Of a stretch of 64,000 nt of DNA, positions 29,588 to 38,856 are shown one piece after another; position 1 is the stretch's first letter, and the number at the start of each line of letters is the position of its first letter. The stretch spans positions 1 to 64,000 of the forward strand of contig CAVXDE010000041.1 in the NCBI GenBank assembly GCA_963760435.1. Direction: 5' to 3'. Position numbers and translations under genes: made by a program. The notes beneath the pieces were generated by a model that was given only the letters and a program-made list of their open reading frames with translations, was not told the origin of the DNA and ran no database searches. The DNA is from JAFAXD01 sp963760435 (lineage in GTDB: Bacteria; Pseudomonadota; Alphaproteobacteria; Rhizobiales; Xanthobacteraceae).

Positions 29588-29872
29588 ATGAAGCCGGTTC
29601 TCATTCTCGTCGCTGCCGTTTTGGCGCTCTCGCCGTCATTGGCGGCGGCGCGTTCGCAGCAGTCTTGCCACCTTCATGCGCACGGCAGGCAGGCCTTATC
29701 CCACGCTTACGCACAGGCTCGACCCACGCCGACCCCGCGCGGCCCTTCACCGTGGCGCGGTCCTGATCCCTCCTATGGGCCCGGCACCGCCGCCTATCGC
29801 TGGTATCAGGCGCATGGCCGTTGCGTCATGGACGAAGGCTACGGGCGCTACAGCTTCTGCGATGAGCATTGA
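29588..29872 (+). CDS. Small secreted hypothetical protein (94 aa)
   Basis: A short protein with a clear signal peptide (MKPVLILVAAVLALSPSLAA) and a Pro/Tyr/His-rich mature part that includes PSPWRGPDPSYGPGTAAYRW and a final CDEH. A Cys near the mature start and one near the end could form a disulfide. It is not a recognised family. Confidence 0.55.
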   Translation: MKPVLILVAAVLALSPSLAAARSQQSCHLHAHGRQALSHAYAQARPTPTPRGPSPWRGPDPSYGPGTAAYRWYQAHGRCVMDEGYGRYSFCDEH

Positions 29873-29941
29873 GCGCGGCCAAAAATATCGCCTCAGATCG
29901 GGCCGAAACGGTAATGGGTGTATCAAGACAAATAAAGGTCA

Positions 29942-30172
29942 ATGCAGAAACCCCGCCAACCCGCCGCTGATCACGAGCGGACGTTCAGTCCCGCGACCAA
30001 ACTGGTTCAGGGAAAGCTCCACGCGGTCCTCTCCGGGACTGCCGCGCAACCACCTATTTCTCCGCTGGGCTATACGGTTGGATTTTTGATCGTCGTTTTT
30101 GGCCGGCAGCAACTCTTCACCGAGAACACACTCACGCCGATTCTGCCGCTCTTGTGGCAAGGTCGCGCCTGA
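29942..30172 (+). pseudogene. Remnant of a formate/nitrite-type (FNT) transporter
   Basis: A 76-aa frame whose second half (ISPLGYTVGFLIVVFGRQQL, followed by FTENTLTPILPLLWQG) strongly resembles an internal helix-loop-helix of long FNT-family membrane proteins. No other transporter segments are present on either side, so the rest of the gene has been deleted. The surrounding 29873-30217 stretch holds no other gene. Confidence 0.55.
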
Positions 30173-30217
30173 GATTGGACATTCCTGACATCCTGCCTCC
30201 TGCGCGCAGGTTTGCCG

Positions 30218-31087
30218 TCAGGCTTGCTTGGCGCGTGGTGCGCGCTTGGTCTTGGCTTCGGCGCGCAAGGCCGCGTGGTATTTGCGGCGGATGTCGGCGA
30301 CATCGACGCGCGTTGGCGGCAGCTTCAAGCCCATTTCGTCCATCGTGTCGGCGATGATCTGCGAGACCGCCAGGTTACGGAACCACTTGTGGTTGGAGGG
30401 GACGATGTACCAGGGTGCGCGCTTTTTGCTCGTCAGCGCCAGCACGTCTTCGTAAGCCTCCACATACGCCGGCCACAGCTTGCGTTCGGAATAGTCACTT
30501 TCGCTGATCTTCCAACGCCGGGACGGGTCGTCCAGTCTTTGGGCAAAGCGGGACAGCTGCTCCTCAGGGCTGATGTGGAGATAGAATTTCAAGATGCGCG
30601 TACCGTTGGCAGCGAGCATGTCTTCGAAGTCGTTGATCAGATCGTAGCGTCTGGACCACACCGATTTCGGTACCAGCTTGTGCACGCGCACCACCAGCAC
30701 ATCCTCATAGTGCGAACGGTTGAAGATCACGATCTCGCCCTTGCCGGGGGTATGCTGGTGCACGCGCCAGAGGAAATCGTGGGCAGCCTCGCGTGGACTC
30801 GGTTGTTTGAAACCAATCACGGAGGTGCCCTGGGGGTTCACCCCGCTGAACACATGCCGGATGGTGCCGTCCTTGCCGGCGGCGTCGAGTGCTTGCAACA
30901 CGACCAGCAGGGATTGCTGACCATCCGCGTAGAGGAGGTACTGCAGCTTGTCCATGCGCTCGCGATGCTTCTCGATCTCCGGGACCGCTTTCGCATGCGT
31001 CTCGTGTTCGCCTGTGTAGGACGGATCGATCTTCGCCAGGTGGACCTTCGCACCGGGTTGGACAACGAATTTCTTGCGATAGTCCAT
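30218..31087 (-). CDS. ppk2: Polyphosphate kinase 2 family protein
   Basis: A 289-aa PPK2. The Walker A-type sequence lies in LQALDAAGKDGTIRHVF, the second phosphate-binding motif in IVIFNRSHYEDVLVVRVH, and the lid region in PSRRWKISESDYSERKLWP. It probably transfers phosphate between polyphosphate and nucleotides. It lies 98 bp after the end of the P-type ATPase on the same strand. The C-terminal tail is basic (AEAKTKRAPRAKQ). Confidence 0.92.
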   Translation of the reverse strand: MDYRKKFVVQPGAKVHLAKIDPSYTGEHETHAKAVPEIEKHRERMDKLQYLLYADGQQSLLVVLQALDAAGKDGTIRHVFSGVNPQGTSVIGFKQPSPREAAHDFLWRVHQHTPGKGEIVIFNRSHYEDVLVVRVHKLVPKSVWSRRYDLINDFEDMLAANGTRILKFYLHISPEEQLSRFAQRLDDPSRRWKISESDYSERKLWPAYVEAYEDVLALTSKKRAPWYIVPSNHKWFRNLAVSQIIADTMDEMGLKLPPTRVDVADIRRKYHAALRAEAKTKRAPRAKQA

Positions 31088-31185
31088 GCGAAGCCTCCCG
31101 TTATGCTGCGGCCCGGTGCCCGAGTTCTTGATTGACCAACTGCACGCTCTTTGCCTGTCGCGCGGTGTGATAGGCGCTGAAGCGC

Positions 31186-33704
31186 TCAGTAGTCAGCCGA
31201 GCTGCCGCCGAGGACGAACATCCAGGCAATATTGTAGGCCCAGATCCAACCGATCAGGGACCAGGGGATCGCCGGGACAAGCAGGCCGAGGCCGCACATC
31301 AGGACCGCGATACCCTGTGTCAGAAGGATCGCGACGAACAACGGCGCCGCGGGAAATGGCGGCAGGAAGAACCAGCGCTCCGTGCGGGTGACGAACAGCA
31401 GCAAGTGGCCACCGGCGACCAATTGCAGAAACATGACGGTTTGCAGCTGGCCTGCGGTGGTGAGTCCGAAATACTCCTGCAGGTCCGGGTGCAGGAGCAC
31501 CCGGATGCCGATCCACAGAAGACCGAATGTTTCGGCGATCGAACAGAGCCCAAGAACGATCGAGACGCCCAGGAGTCGCGGCATCTGCCAACGGATTGGC
31601 TTCTCGCTGACCGGTGTGTTGTCGTACGCAATGGTCATGATCGGGACGTCGTCGAGGAGCGACATCAGGACGATCATCATCGCGGTCAGAGGAGCAAAAT
31701 CGAGAAAGACGCTGGACAGCACGACCACGAACATGATGTCCATGGTCAACGCCACGCGGTAGATCGTGTAGCTGGTGATCCGCCCAAAGATGCGACGCGC
31801 TTCATCGATCGCGTTGTTGATCACGGAGAGACCGGGCGCGGTCAATACCAGCGCGGCGGCGCCGCGCGCGGCATCGGTGGCACCCGAGACTGCGGTGCCG
31901 CAATCGGCTTGTTTCAGGGCGGGAGCATCGTTGACGCCATCGCCGGTCATGGCGACCAGGTGGCCGCGCGCCTGCAGTGCCTTGACGATTGCATATTTGT
32001 GCTCGGGGAAAACGCGCGCAAACCCGTCGGCGCGCTCGATGGCGTCGGCGATGGCGGGCGGAACGTTGTTGGGGTCCATGTCCTTGGGAAAAGCATCTGC
32101 CGCCGGAATGATGTGGGTGCCCATGCCGAGTTGGCGCGCGGTCTCGATGGCGATGGCGGTGTCGTCGCCGGTCACCATCTTGACCCGTACGCCCTTTTGA
32201 TTGGCTAGCTCGATCGTCTGCTTGGAATCGTCGCGCGGCGGATCGAACATCGGCAATATGCCGAGCACCGACCAGCTGTGCCCGCCATCGTCGGAGCGGG
32301 CAACGCCGAGCGCGCGCGACCCTTTCGCGGCGAGGTCATCGACGGCCGTCTTGATCCTTTGGGCGATGTCGGCGGTTGGCTTGGCAAGATCGACAATGAC
32401 CTGCGGTGCCCCCTTGGTGACGACGATCGTTTTCCCGTGGCGGATCCGTAACGGTCGCCTCGGTGCGCTTGCTGACCGGATCGAACGGGACGAACTTTGC
32501 CTGTTTGTAGGCCGTGAGCGCATTGTGATCCGTCAGGGCGGCGATCACCGCGGTGTCGATGGCGTCGCGGTCCTCGATTTTTGAAGCCAGCGCCGCGGCC
32601 ACGATGCAATCTTGGGCGCTGCTCGCCGACAAGCAGGATCGGCTCGCCCAGCGTAAGCTTGTTTTTGGTCAACGTCCCGGTCTTGTCGGAACATAGGATA
32701 TCGACACCGGCCATTTCCTCGATGGCGGACAGCTTGGAGACGATGGCCTTTTGTTTCGACAGCGCCAGCGCGCCCAAGGCCATGGTGATGGAGAAAACCG
32801 CCGGCATCGCCACCGGGATCGAGGCGACGAGTAGAACGAGAACGAACTGCAGAATCCCGAGCGCGTCGCTGAGGTCCCAGTCGTCGCTGATGACGATGTC
32901 ATGATAGACCCTGACCGCAATCATGATCACGGCCAGCACGACGGCAACGACGATCAGGAAGTTGCCGATCTCAAACATCGCCTTCTGGGCGTGGCTCACG
33001 GCGCCGGCGCCGGCAACAAGTTTTGCGGTTCGGCCGAAGAAGGTGTTGGCGCCGGTCGCAATGACGACACCCAGCATCTCGCCCTGCTTGACCACGCTTC
33101 CCGAATAGGCCAGATCGCCGATCTTCTTGGCGACGGGTAATGACTCGCCCGTCAGTGCGGCCTGATCGATCGACGCATAGTCGCCGCCGACAAGCCGCAG
33201 ATCGGCGGGAACGATCACGCCAAGCCTGATCTTCACGATATCGCCGGGCACCAGCGTCGCGGCTGCAACCGTCTGCCACTTGCCGTCGCGCAACACGGTC
33301 GCCTCGGGCGCCAGCCCCTTCTTCAGCGCGGCCAGCGCGTTGGAGGCTTTGCGGTCCTGCCAGAATTCGAGCGCGGCGTTGAAGAACAACAGGCCGGCGA
33401 TGATGGCAAAATCATCCCAGTGGCCGATGATTGCTGATATGATCGCAGCGGCTTCGATCATGTAGGCGATCGGGCCGGTGAAATGTCCGAGGATCTTGCG
33501 CCACGCGCTGATCTCTTTCTCGACCAGCGCGTTGGGCCCGTAGCGAGCAAGCCGCTGCGTTATTTCCGCCTCGCTCAGGCCTTGGTCGGCATTAACGGAA
33601 AGCTCACTGAGAACCTTGTCGATGGGTGCTTTTTCGAGATCTGCGCCGGCCTCGAAACTCGTGTTGCCTCGCGATGTTGTAGATGGCTCAGGAGGCGCGG
33701 ACAT
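31186..33704 (-). pseudogene. Plasma-membrane proton-efflux P-type ATPase, two +1 frameshifts
   Basis: Three frames make one type IIIA H+-ATPase of roughly 840 aa. The N-terminal part has ALTGESLPVAKK, the phosphorylation site DKTGTLTKNKLTLGEP and about four helices. A short middle part holds AALASKIEDRDAIDTAV and FVPFDPVSKRTEATV. The C-terminal part holds TKGAPQVI, MTGDGVNDAPALK and six helices. The junctions need removal of one base near 32621 and one near 32442. All catalytic motifs are intact, so the protein is probably functional if these are sequencing errors. It would pump protons out using ATP. Confidence 0.85.
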
Positions 33705-33974
33705 GAACCTGTCCTTGTTGAAATTGTGTTGCAGGCAGTACGATAGGTTCCTATGAACTTATTACATTATCAGCAACCCAGCCCAACACAATCACCAACA
33801 CATTTGGCGGTGCACAATCGCGGCTAGGCGGTCGAGTCGCTCGCGGGCGTGCCCCGGAATACGCAAGCTCCAAGCTGGCTAAGATGGAAACATTCGCCGT
33901 GCGGGCAATTGAGCCCATATGAAGACTAGGTTTCTGATGCAGTCCGGAGTCGATAGACCGGGATAAGCAGCAGC

Positions 33975-34316
33975 CTACGCGAGCTGCACAGCGCCATGGT
34001 CGTCGCAATGATCGCCGTGCGGGTGATGTAGCCGCCCATTCACGAGATAGTCGACGTGGTCGCCGTGGGGAATGGGTTCATGACCGCAGCCCGGTCCGTG
34101 CGTGTGGCCTGCACAACGGACGTTCGGCGTGCATTGCACCGGATTGCCGCCACCCACACTGAGCACGTGCTCGTCGACGTGATCGCTATGCATGTGATGC
34201 AGGTGCCCATCGTGCAGGTAATCGACGTGACCGTCATGGCGAATTGCGGTGTGTCCACAATTCGGGCCGTGCTGATGCCTATGATTAGCGTGGTGCGGCA
34301 GGTTGCATGTGGTCAT
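33975..34316 (-). CDS. Histidine-rich metal-binding protein with an internal duplication
   Basis: A 113-aa soluble protein with about 25 His residues. It contains two copies of one unit: HGPNCGHTAIRHDGHVDYLH and later HGPGCGHEPIPHGDHVDYLV, each followed by an HLHHxH or RLHHPH motif. The two halves are separated by GGGNPVQCTPNVRCAG. The protein is suited to binding zinc, nickel or cobalt, perhaps as a store or chaperone. AGGAGA lies just upstream of the ATG. A broken ArsR-type gene ends 29 nt before it, so the two probably formed an operon. Confidence 0.75.
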   Translation of the reverse strand: MTTCNLPHHANHRHQHGPNCGHTAIRHDGHVDYLHDGHLHHMHSDHVDEHVLSVGGGNPVQCTPNVRCAGHTHGPGCGHEPIPHGDHVDYLVNGRLHHPHGDHCDDHGAVQLA

Positions 34317-34345
34317 GGGTTTCTCCTGGTTGCTTGCATGGCTCC

Positions 34346-34623
34346 TCACTGGCGCTCGATGGCGTGGTCCATTGCACTTCGCACCAGATCGAGAGCGAGA
34401 GCGTCGGCAAGAGCGTAACAAGTGGGCTTTGCCTGTCGCCGGCGCTTGGCGAGGCGCACCGCACAGGGCGTTTTGAGCGGCGCCGCAACTGGCGTTAGTT
34501 TCGCCCTTTCCAGGTCGACCAGCTGGGTCAGGCAGACTTGGCCTCGACCAGTCTGGCCAGCAATCGCGGCCGAGTTGGGTCACCCAGCGCCCGAAACATC
34601 GCGGAGGCGTGCTCAAGCGCCAT
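34346..34623 (-). pseudogene. ArsR-type metal-sensing repressor, frameshifted
   Basis: Two frames together give an ArsR/SmtB regulator. The first reads HASAMFRALGDPTRPRLLAR, where the family usually has DPTRLRLL. The second reads CLTQLVDLERAKLTPVAAPL, then YALADALALDLVRSAM. They join if one base is restored near 34536-34541. Extra substitutions (DPTRPRLL; KTPCAV in the recognition region) hint at real decay as well. It lies immediately before the His-rich gene on the same strand, the expected place for a metal-responsive repressor. Confidence 0.6.
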
Positions 34624-34839
34624 GCCGTCAGGCAGTTTCGGAAATGCCCGTGCCGTCTGCCGGTAGTGTCGTGTGGGATCTCTGCAGATTGGTCATCGCC
34701 TCCGACATTCGAAAGATCAATGGAACGATCATTAATAACGCCTTGGGCGCAAAGTCGGTTCCGCCTTCCGATATCCGCATCGCTTGTCGGTCGCAGCATC
34801 CCAAGTGGTGGGACCCAACTCCCTACCACGGAACCTATA

Positions 34840-35811
34840 TCATGCCCGACAGCGCTCAAATCCCTCGCGCAACACATCCTTGGGTAGATTACGCCCAATG
34901 AACACCAGCCGGCTCTCGCGTTTTTCGCTCGCCTGCCAGGGGCGCTGACTATCGCCTTCGATAAGCATATGAACGCTCTGGATCACAAAGCGCTGCTCGT
35001 CGTTTTCCATCGCGATCACGCCCTTCATGCGCAGGATGTCAACTCCGAACTTCTGGATCACCCGCTGAATCCAGGGCACAAACTGCTGCGGGTCCATGTC
35101 GCCCTCGACTGTGAGTGACAGGCTGGTGATCTGATCATCGTGCTCATGATCGAGCGCGTCAGTGAGAAAGTTTGGCTCCATTTCAAGAATACGCGCGAGG
35201 TTGAACGCATCCTTGTCGAGCACCGCCGCGAGATCGACGTCACAGCGGCGCGTGCGATGGATCTTCGCAAATGGGTTGATCGCGCCGATGCGCGCTTCGA
35301 CGACCCCAAGCTCTCCGGCCGAGACGAGATCGGTCTTATTGAGCAGTACGACGTCGGCGAAGGCGAGTTGCTCCTGCGCTTCATGGGCCTGATCGATCTC
35401 GGTCAACACGTGTTTGGCGTCGACCACCGTGACGATGGCATCGAGCCTGGTTTTGCGGCGGACGTCATCGTCTACGAAAAAGGTCTGGGCAACTGGGGCC
35501 GGATCCGCCAAACCGGTCGTCTCGACCAAGATGCCGTCGAACTTGCCTTTCCGGCGCATAAGGCCGCCGAGAATGCGGATGAGATCGCCGCGCACCGAGC
35601 AGCAGATACAGCCGTTGTTCATCTCGAAAATTTCTTCATCGGCGCTCACCACGAGATCATTGTCGATGCCGACCTCGCCGAATTCGTTGATGATCACCGC
35701 GTAGCGCTTGCCGTGACTTTCGGTGAGGATGCGGTTGAGGAGCGTCGTCTTTCCGGAACCGAGATAACCGGTCAGCACCGTCACTGGAATCTGGGCCGAA
35801 GTCTCGGACAT
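34840..35811 (-). CDS. CobW/COG0523 family GTPase metallochaperone
   Basis: A 323-aa G3E GTPase. The P-loop is GYLGSGKTTLLN near residues 15-26, the metal-binding CXCC motif lies in MNNGCICCSVRGDL, the VVLLNKTDLV motif gives nucleotide specificity, and a CobW C-terminal domain follows. A DHEHDDQ segment adds ligands. COG0523 proteins move zinc or other metals into client enzymes and are often induced by zinc starvation. The ATG at 35811 follows a GGAGG site. It is preceded by a 102-aa gene and a Zur-type operator. Confidence 0.92.
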   Translation of the reverse strand: MSETSAQIPVTVLTGYLGSGKTTLLNRILTESHGKRYAVIINEFGEVGIDNDLVVSADEEIFEMNNGCICCSVRGDLIRILGGLMRRKGKFDGILVETTGLADPAPVAQTFFVDDDVRRKTRLDAIVTVVDAKHVLTEIDQAHEAQEQLAFADVVLLNKTDLVSAGELGVVEARIGAINPFAKIHRTRRCDVDLAAVLDKDAFNLARILEMEPNFLTDALDHEHDDQITSLSLTVEGDMDPQQFVPWIQRVIQKFGVDILRMKGVIAMENDEQRFVIQSVHMLIEGDSQRPWQASEKRESRLVFIGRNLPKDVLREGFERCRA

Positions 35812-35858
35812 CGATGCTTTCCTCCATTTTTCGAAAAGGGCGAACTTGCGGTGGCGGC

Positions 35859-36167
35859 TCACCCGCTCGATGGCGCCGCATCCCGCCCAAGCAGCGGTGC
35901 GAGCACGGTGATCAGATCTGCCCGCGTGACCGCCACGATGGGCTTATCGATCCTGAATAGGCACGTGGGCTGATCCGGGCGCAGGACAAGGATGGTCGTT
36001 TGCGGCGCCACACGACATCCGGCAGCCGTGCAAGTGTGATCGGAGACGCTGATAGCCGCGTCAGCTTGGCCGGTGAGCAGCCTCCGGGCCTCGGTCATCA
36101 GAGCCAGGAGAGCATCGCGCCGTGCGCGGTCCGAGGCGGTTGCTCGTGTCTTGAAGCGCAGCGCCAT
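35859..36167 (-). CDS. Unknown 102-aa protein in a Zur-like regulated unit
   Basis: An ORF that begins MALRFKTRATASDRARRDAL, with a later CTAAGCRVAPQTTILVLRPD stretch and a second Cys in TCLFRIDKPI. The two or three Cys residues could bind metal. It sits directly before cobW (47 nt) and directly after a Zur-like operator, so it is likely part of the metal response. I do not recognise a named family. Confidence 0.6.
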   Translation of the reverse strand: MALRFKTRATASDRARRDALLALMTEARRLLTGQADAAISVSDHTCTAAGCRVAPQTTILVLRPDQPTCLFRIDKPIVAVTRADLITVLAPLLGRDAAPSSG

Positions 36168-36182
36168 GACAATCCTTTCGAT

Positions 36183-36199
36183 ATGTTATAACATAACAT
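36183..36199. promoter_or_regulatory. Zur-like operator (zinc uptake regulator box)
   Basis: The perfect inverted repeat ATGTTAT-AAC-ATAACAT matches the alphaproteobacterial Zur box core TGTTATA-N-TATAACA at all but one position. It lies 16-32 bp upstream of the start of the 102-aa gene, where it would overlap the promoter of that gene and cobW on the minus strand. Zur binding would repress the unit when zinc is plentiful. No zur gene is in the window. Confidence 0.72.
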
Positions 36200-36247
36200 C
36201 TTCGACCACGACAATCCCGAGCGATCTGGGCACGATAAGGTTGGCTA

Positions 36248-37348
36248 CTACGCGCCAAACAGCCGTTCGGTTGCCATGTAGCCCATCAGTAGCAGGAGAC
36301 CGAACAGCACAACCACAAGCGACGCGCCGAGCTCCAGCCCTCGCAATGCCACCACACCGATCCCGCTGCGGAACCCGGCGAGTTTTCGCGCGGCCGAACC
36401 CGCTGCGACGGCGAATGTCGCAATGGCCGCCACTGTGAGTGCGGTTCCGATGCCCATGACAAAGGTCGACACCACACCCAGCCAGAACAGCCCTTGGGCG
36501 AGTGCGAAGACGAGAAGCAGGATGGCGCCCGAACACGGCCGCAGACCAACGGCCAGGAGAGCGGCCAGCCCGCGTCGCCAGCCGCCTGGCCCGGACAGAA
36601 GCTGTGGCGGAGGACTATGCGCATGGCCGCAGCCAACACACACGTCGTGCTCGTGCGCATGCGTGGGGTGATGATCATGATGGTGATCATGATCGTGGGC
36701 GCAGGCGGCAGCGCCGTCGCCGTGCCCGAAATGATCATGGTCGGAGGTGTGATCCGTCTGCTTGGCTGAATTGAAGCCGTGCAGTTCCGTCAGGAACCCG
36801 CGGCCCTTCATCCAGCACAAGCGCAAGCCGACGGCGACGATCAGGCAATAGCTGACGATTTCAATCGCCCGTGCCGCTTGCGTCATGGTCGCCGCGGTCC
36901 CGCCGAGGATCGCTGCAAAAATCCCGACGATCGCTACGGCGGCGAGCGCTTGGAGTAGCGCTGACGCGAACGAGAGCGCAATGCCGCGCCGCCAAGTCTC
37001 GCCGTTCGCGATTAGATATGACGAGATCACCGCCTTGCCATGTCCAGGACCGGCTGCATGGAAGATACCGTAAGTGAAAGACAGGCCGAGCAGGGCGTAG
37101 ACGGCGGATCCGTTTGTCTTGGAAGCGCGGATCATCCCGCTGAAGTCGCGATAGTAGGCCGCCTGCTTCGCCACCACCCAACCAAGCAGCCCGCCCTCGT
37201 CAGGAGGTGCGAAATGCGCGGCGTGTGCGATCCCGAACGCGCCTTGCGCACATGCGATATCGATGCTGGCGCAGAGCGCGCAGACCGCAACCGCTAGCAC
37301 AGCGGTGACGAAGATGACTGCATCATTTCGGTCGGAATTGATCAACAT
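36248..37348 (-). CDS. Nickel/cobalt efflux or high-affinity transporter (RcnA/HoxN-type)
   Basis: A 366-aa membrane protein of the NicO/RcnA superfamily. It has a signal-like N-terminus, the FHAAGPGHGKAVISSYLIAN segment, a long cytoplasmic His/Asp-rich loop at about residues 200-245 (with DHDHHHDHH), and the C-terminal LAVGLRPCSGAILLLVFALAQ. Members move Ni or Co across the inner membrane; the direction (export or import) is not settled by sequence. Here it lies between a DUF1007 gene and a Zur-like controlled unit, which favours a role with zinc or cobalt. Confidence 0.85.
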   Translation of the reverse strand: MLINSDRNDAVIFVTAVLAVAVCALCASIDIACAQGAFGIAHAAHFAPPDEGGLLGWVVAKQAAYYRDFSGMIRASKTNGSAVYALLGLSFTYGIFHAAGPGHGKAVISSYLIANGETWRRGIALSFASALLQALAAVAIVGIFAAILGGTAATMTQAARAIEIVSYCLIVAVGLRLCWMKGRGFLTELHGFNSAKQTDHTSDHDHFGHGDGAAACAHDHDHHHDHHPTHAHEHDVCVGCGHAHSPPPQLLSGPGGWRRGLAALLAVGLRPCSGAILLLVFALAQGLFWLGVVSTFVMGIGTALTVAAIATFAVAAGSAARKLAGFRSGIGVVALRGLELGASLVVVLFGLLLLMGYMATERLFGA

Positions 37349-37370
37349 GTATCGCCCCCCAAAAGCGCCC

Positions 37371-38102
37371 TCATGGACACCGCATCAGAATCTTATTGGC
37401 AAAATGTGACCCCATCCCGGCATTAGCTTCGGATACCTGGAACGATTTGTTGAGACGCTGGACCGAGGGAATTGCATCCGTCGGTCGGACCAGGTTGAGC
37501 GTGCATTGCGCCGGGGCATTGACGAGCTTGACCGGATCCTTCTCATCGAATCCGAAATCGATGAAATACTCCGGATCATAAACGTCGATCTCGAGATCGC
37601 GCGCACGCACCGGAACTTTGAGTGGCAAGGTGAAATGCAGCGTGAGAGTGGAATCCGTATAGTCGAGCCAATAATCGACCGGATCGTCGAACGCGTCCTT
37701 GCGCTTCTTGCCGTCGATGCGGGCGTAGTTGAAGTAGCTATATTCCTTGAGCGAGGTGACGTTCGTCTCGGCTAGCGGCGCCAGCTCCCCGCGGGAGTAG
37801 ACGCCGTTCTTCTTGTGCTCGATGCCCTGCAATGCGTAGGTCGAGAACATATCGTCGAAGCTCCAGGCGTGACGAATTCCAGTGACAGAACCGTCCGGCG
37901 CATAGATGACTTCGCTCTGCATCGTGACCCAGACGTGCGGGTGTGCTCGCGCCGCACCGGTCGTGGCCAGCAGCGCCAGGCCGAAGCCAAGGATAAACTG
38001 CAGGGCACGGGTAGGGTGGGCGAGATCGCGATCGCAAAGGGACCGATATACGCGGAATTTGATTGCGATCTTGCCCACGCTGGAATCAGCCCGCGTGGGC
38101 AT
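37371..38102 (-). CDS. DUF1007 periplasmic protein
   Basis: A protein of the DUF1007 family, with a leader (LQFILGFGLALLATTGAARA) followed by HPHVWVTMQSEVIYAPDG and later AIPSVQRLNKSFQVSEANAG. Such proteins commonly accompany NicO-type permeases in zinc- or cobalt-linked clusters. The start is not settled: an ATG at 38102 lies inside a REP-like element that covers the 5' end, and coding frame continues further to 38327 without obvious family character. The element may have changed or removed the original start. Confidence 0.8.
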   Translation of the reverse strand: MPTRADSSVGKIAIKFRVYRSLCDRDLAHPTRALQFILGFGLALLATTGAARAHPHVWVTMQSEVIYAPDGSVTGIRHAWSFDDMFSTYALQGIEHKKNGVYSRGELAPLAETNVTSLKEYSYFNYARIDGKKRKDAFDDPVDYWLDYTDSTLTLHFTLPLKVPVRARDLEIDVYDPEYFIDFGFDEKDPVKLVNAPAQCTLNLVRPTDAIPSVQRLNKSFQVSEANAGMGSHFANKILMRCP

Positions 38103-38159
38103 TGCGCTCAAGCGAATGTGCAAATGGAGGGTGCGGAGCAGGCGCAATGCCCACCCTAC
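38011..38159. repeat. REP-like double hairpin element with 11-bp terminal inverted repeats
   Basis: A 149-bp segment starts with GTAGGGTGGGC and ends with its exact reverse complement GCCCACCCTAC. Inside are two hairpins. The first pairs 38016-38033 with 38061-38078 (16 of 18 bases). The second pairs GTGGGCATTGCGC (38095-38107) with GCGCAATGCCCAC (38142-38154) perfectly. It resembles the GTAGGGTGGGC-type interspersed elements seen in many proteobacteria. It covers the 5' end of the DUF1007 gene and could work as an mRNA processing or termination site between tonB and DUF1007. Confidence 0.7.
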
Positions 38160-38184
38160 AAAAACAACACAAGTCGAATTGTTG

Positions 38185-38856
38185 TCAGCGCAGCGCATAG
38201 CTGATTGGCACCTCGAGGAATAAGTCCTTATCGCTCGCCCCGTCAGGCGGGACGGGATATGGCTGCGCACGCTGAAGCAGATCCAAGGTTTCCTGATCGA
38301 GAATTGGCGAGCCTGAGCTTTTGACAATTTTGGAGCTGATAACGTGACCTTGTGGGTCGAGCACGAACGCCACCTTCACGGTCCCCTGATGTGCGCGCAC
38401 ACGAGCCTGCCGCGGATAGCGCTTGAATTGATTGAGGCGTGTGTTCACCGTCATCTGCCACTTGCGGATCACCTCGGGGGCCACTTTGGGCGGGGCCCTG
38501 GCCTCTTGTTCCTCCTGCGGTAGCACTTGCGGCGTCGGTGGGGTTGGTTCGGGCTGTTGTTCCTCCTTCGGGAGGTTTACCTCGGCATCCTTCTGCTCGG
38601 GCTGTTCCTCGGGCTTCACTTGTTGCTGGACAGGGTTGGCGGGCGTGTAATCGATGCGATCCTGCTCGGGCGTATAATCACCGAGCGCAAGGTCGAATTC
38701 GACGGCTTCCGATCCGGGTGGCGCGTCGAGGAAGTCGGCGTGCGCGAGCAATCGTGCGACCGCGCCAACATGCAGGAGCAAGACAACGACAAAGCAAGCA
38801 CCCCAGCGCATGAGGCCCTGGGTCCGCTCGGATGGGATGGTAAGATCGTTGCTCAC
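38185..38856 (-). CDS. tonB: TonB energy-transducing protein
   Basis: A 223-aa protein with one N-terminal membrane helix (WGACFVVVLLLHVGAVARLL), a Pro/Glu/Gln-rich periplasmic spacer (for example PEEQPEQKDAEVNLPKEEQQ), and a C-terminal TonB domain (NTRLNQFKRYPRQARVRAHQ, with QGTVKVAFVLDPQGHV). It couples the proton-motive force to TonB-dependent receptors. The GTG start overlaps the exbD stop by 4 nt, so the two genes are coupled. Confidence 0.9.
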   Translation of the reverse strand: MSNDLTIPSERTQGLMRWGACFVVVLLLHVGAVARLLAHADFLDAPPGSEAVEFDLALGDYTPEQDRIDYTPANPVQQQVKPEEQPEQKDAEVNLPKEEQQPEPTPPTPQVLPQEEQEARAPPKVAPEVIRKWQMTVNTRLNQFKRYPRQARVRAHQGTVKVAFVLDPQGHVISSKIVKSSGSPILDQETLDLLQRAQPYPVPPDGASDKDLFLEVPISYALR

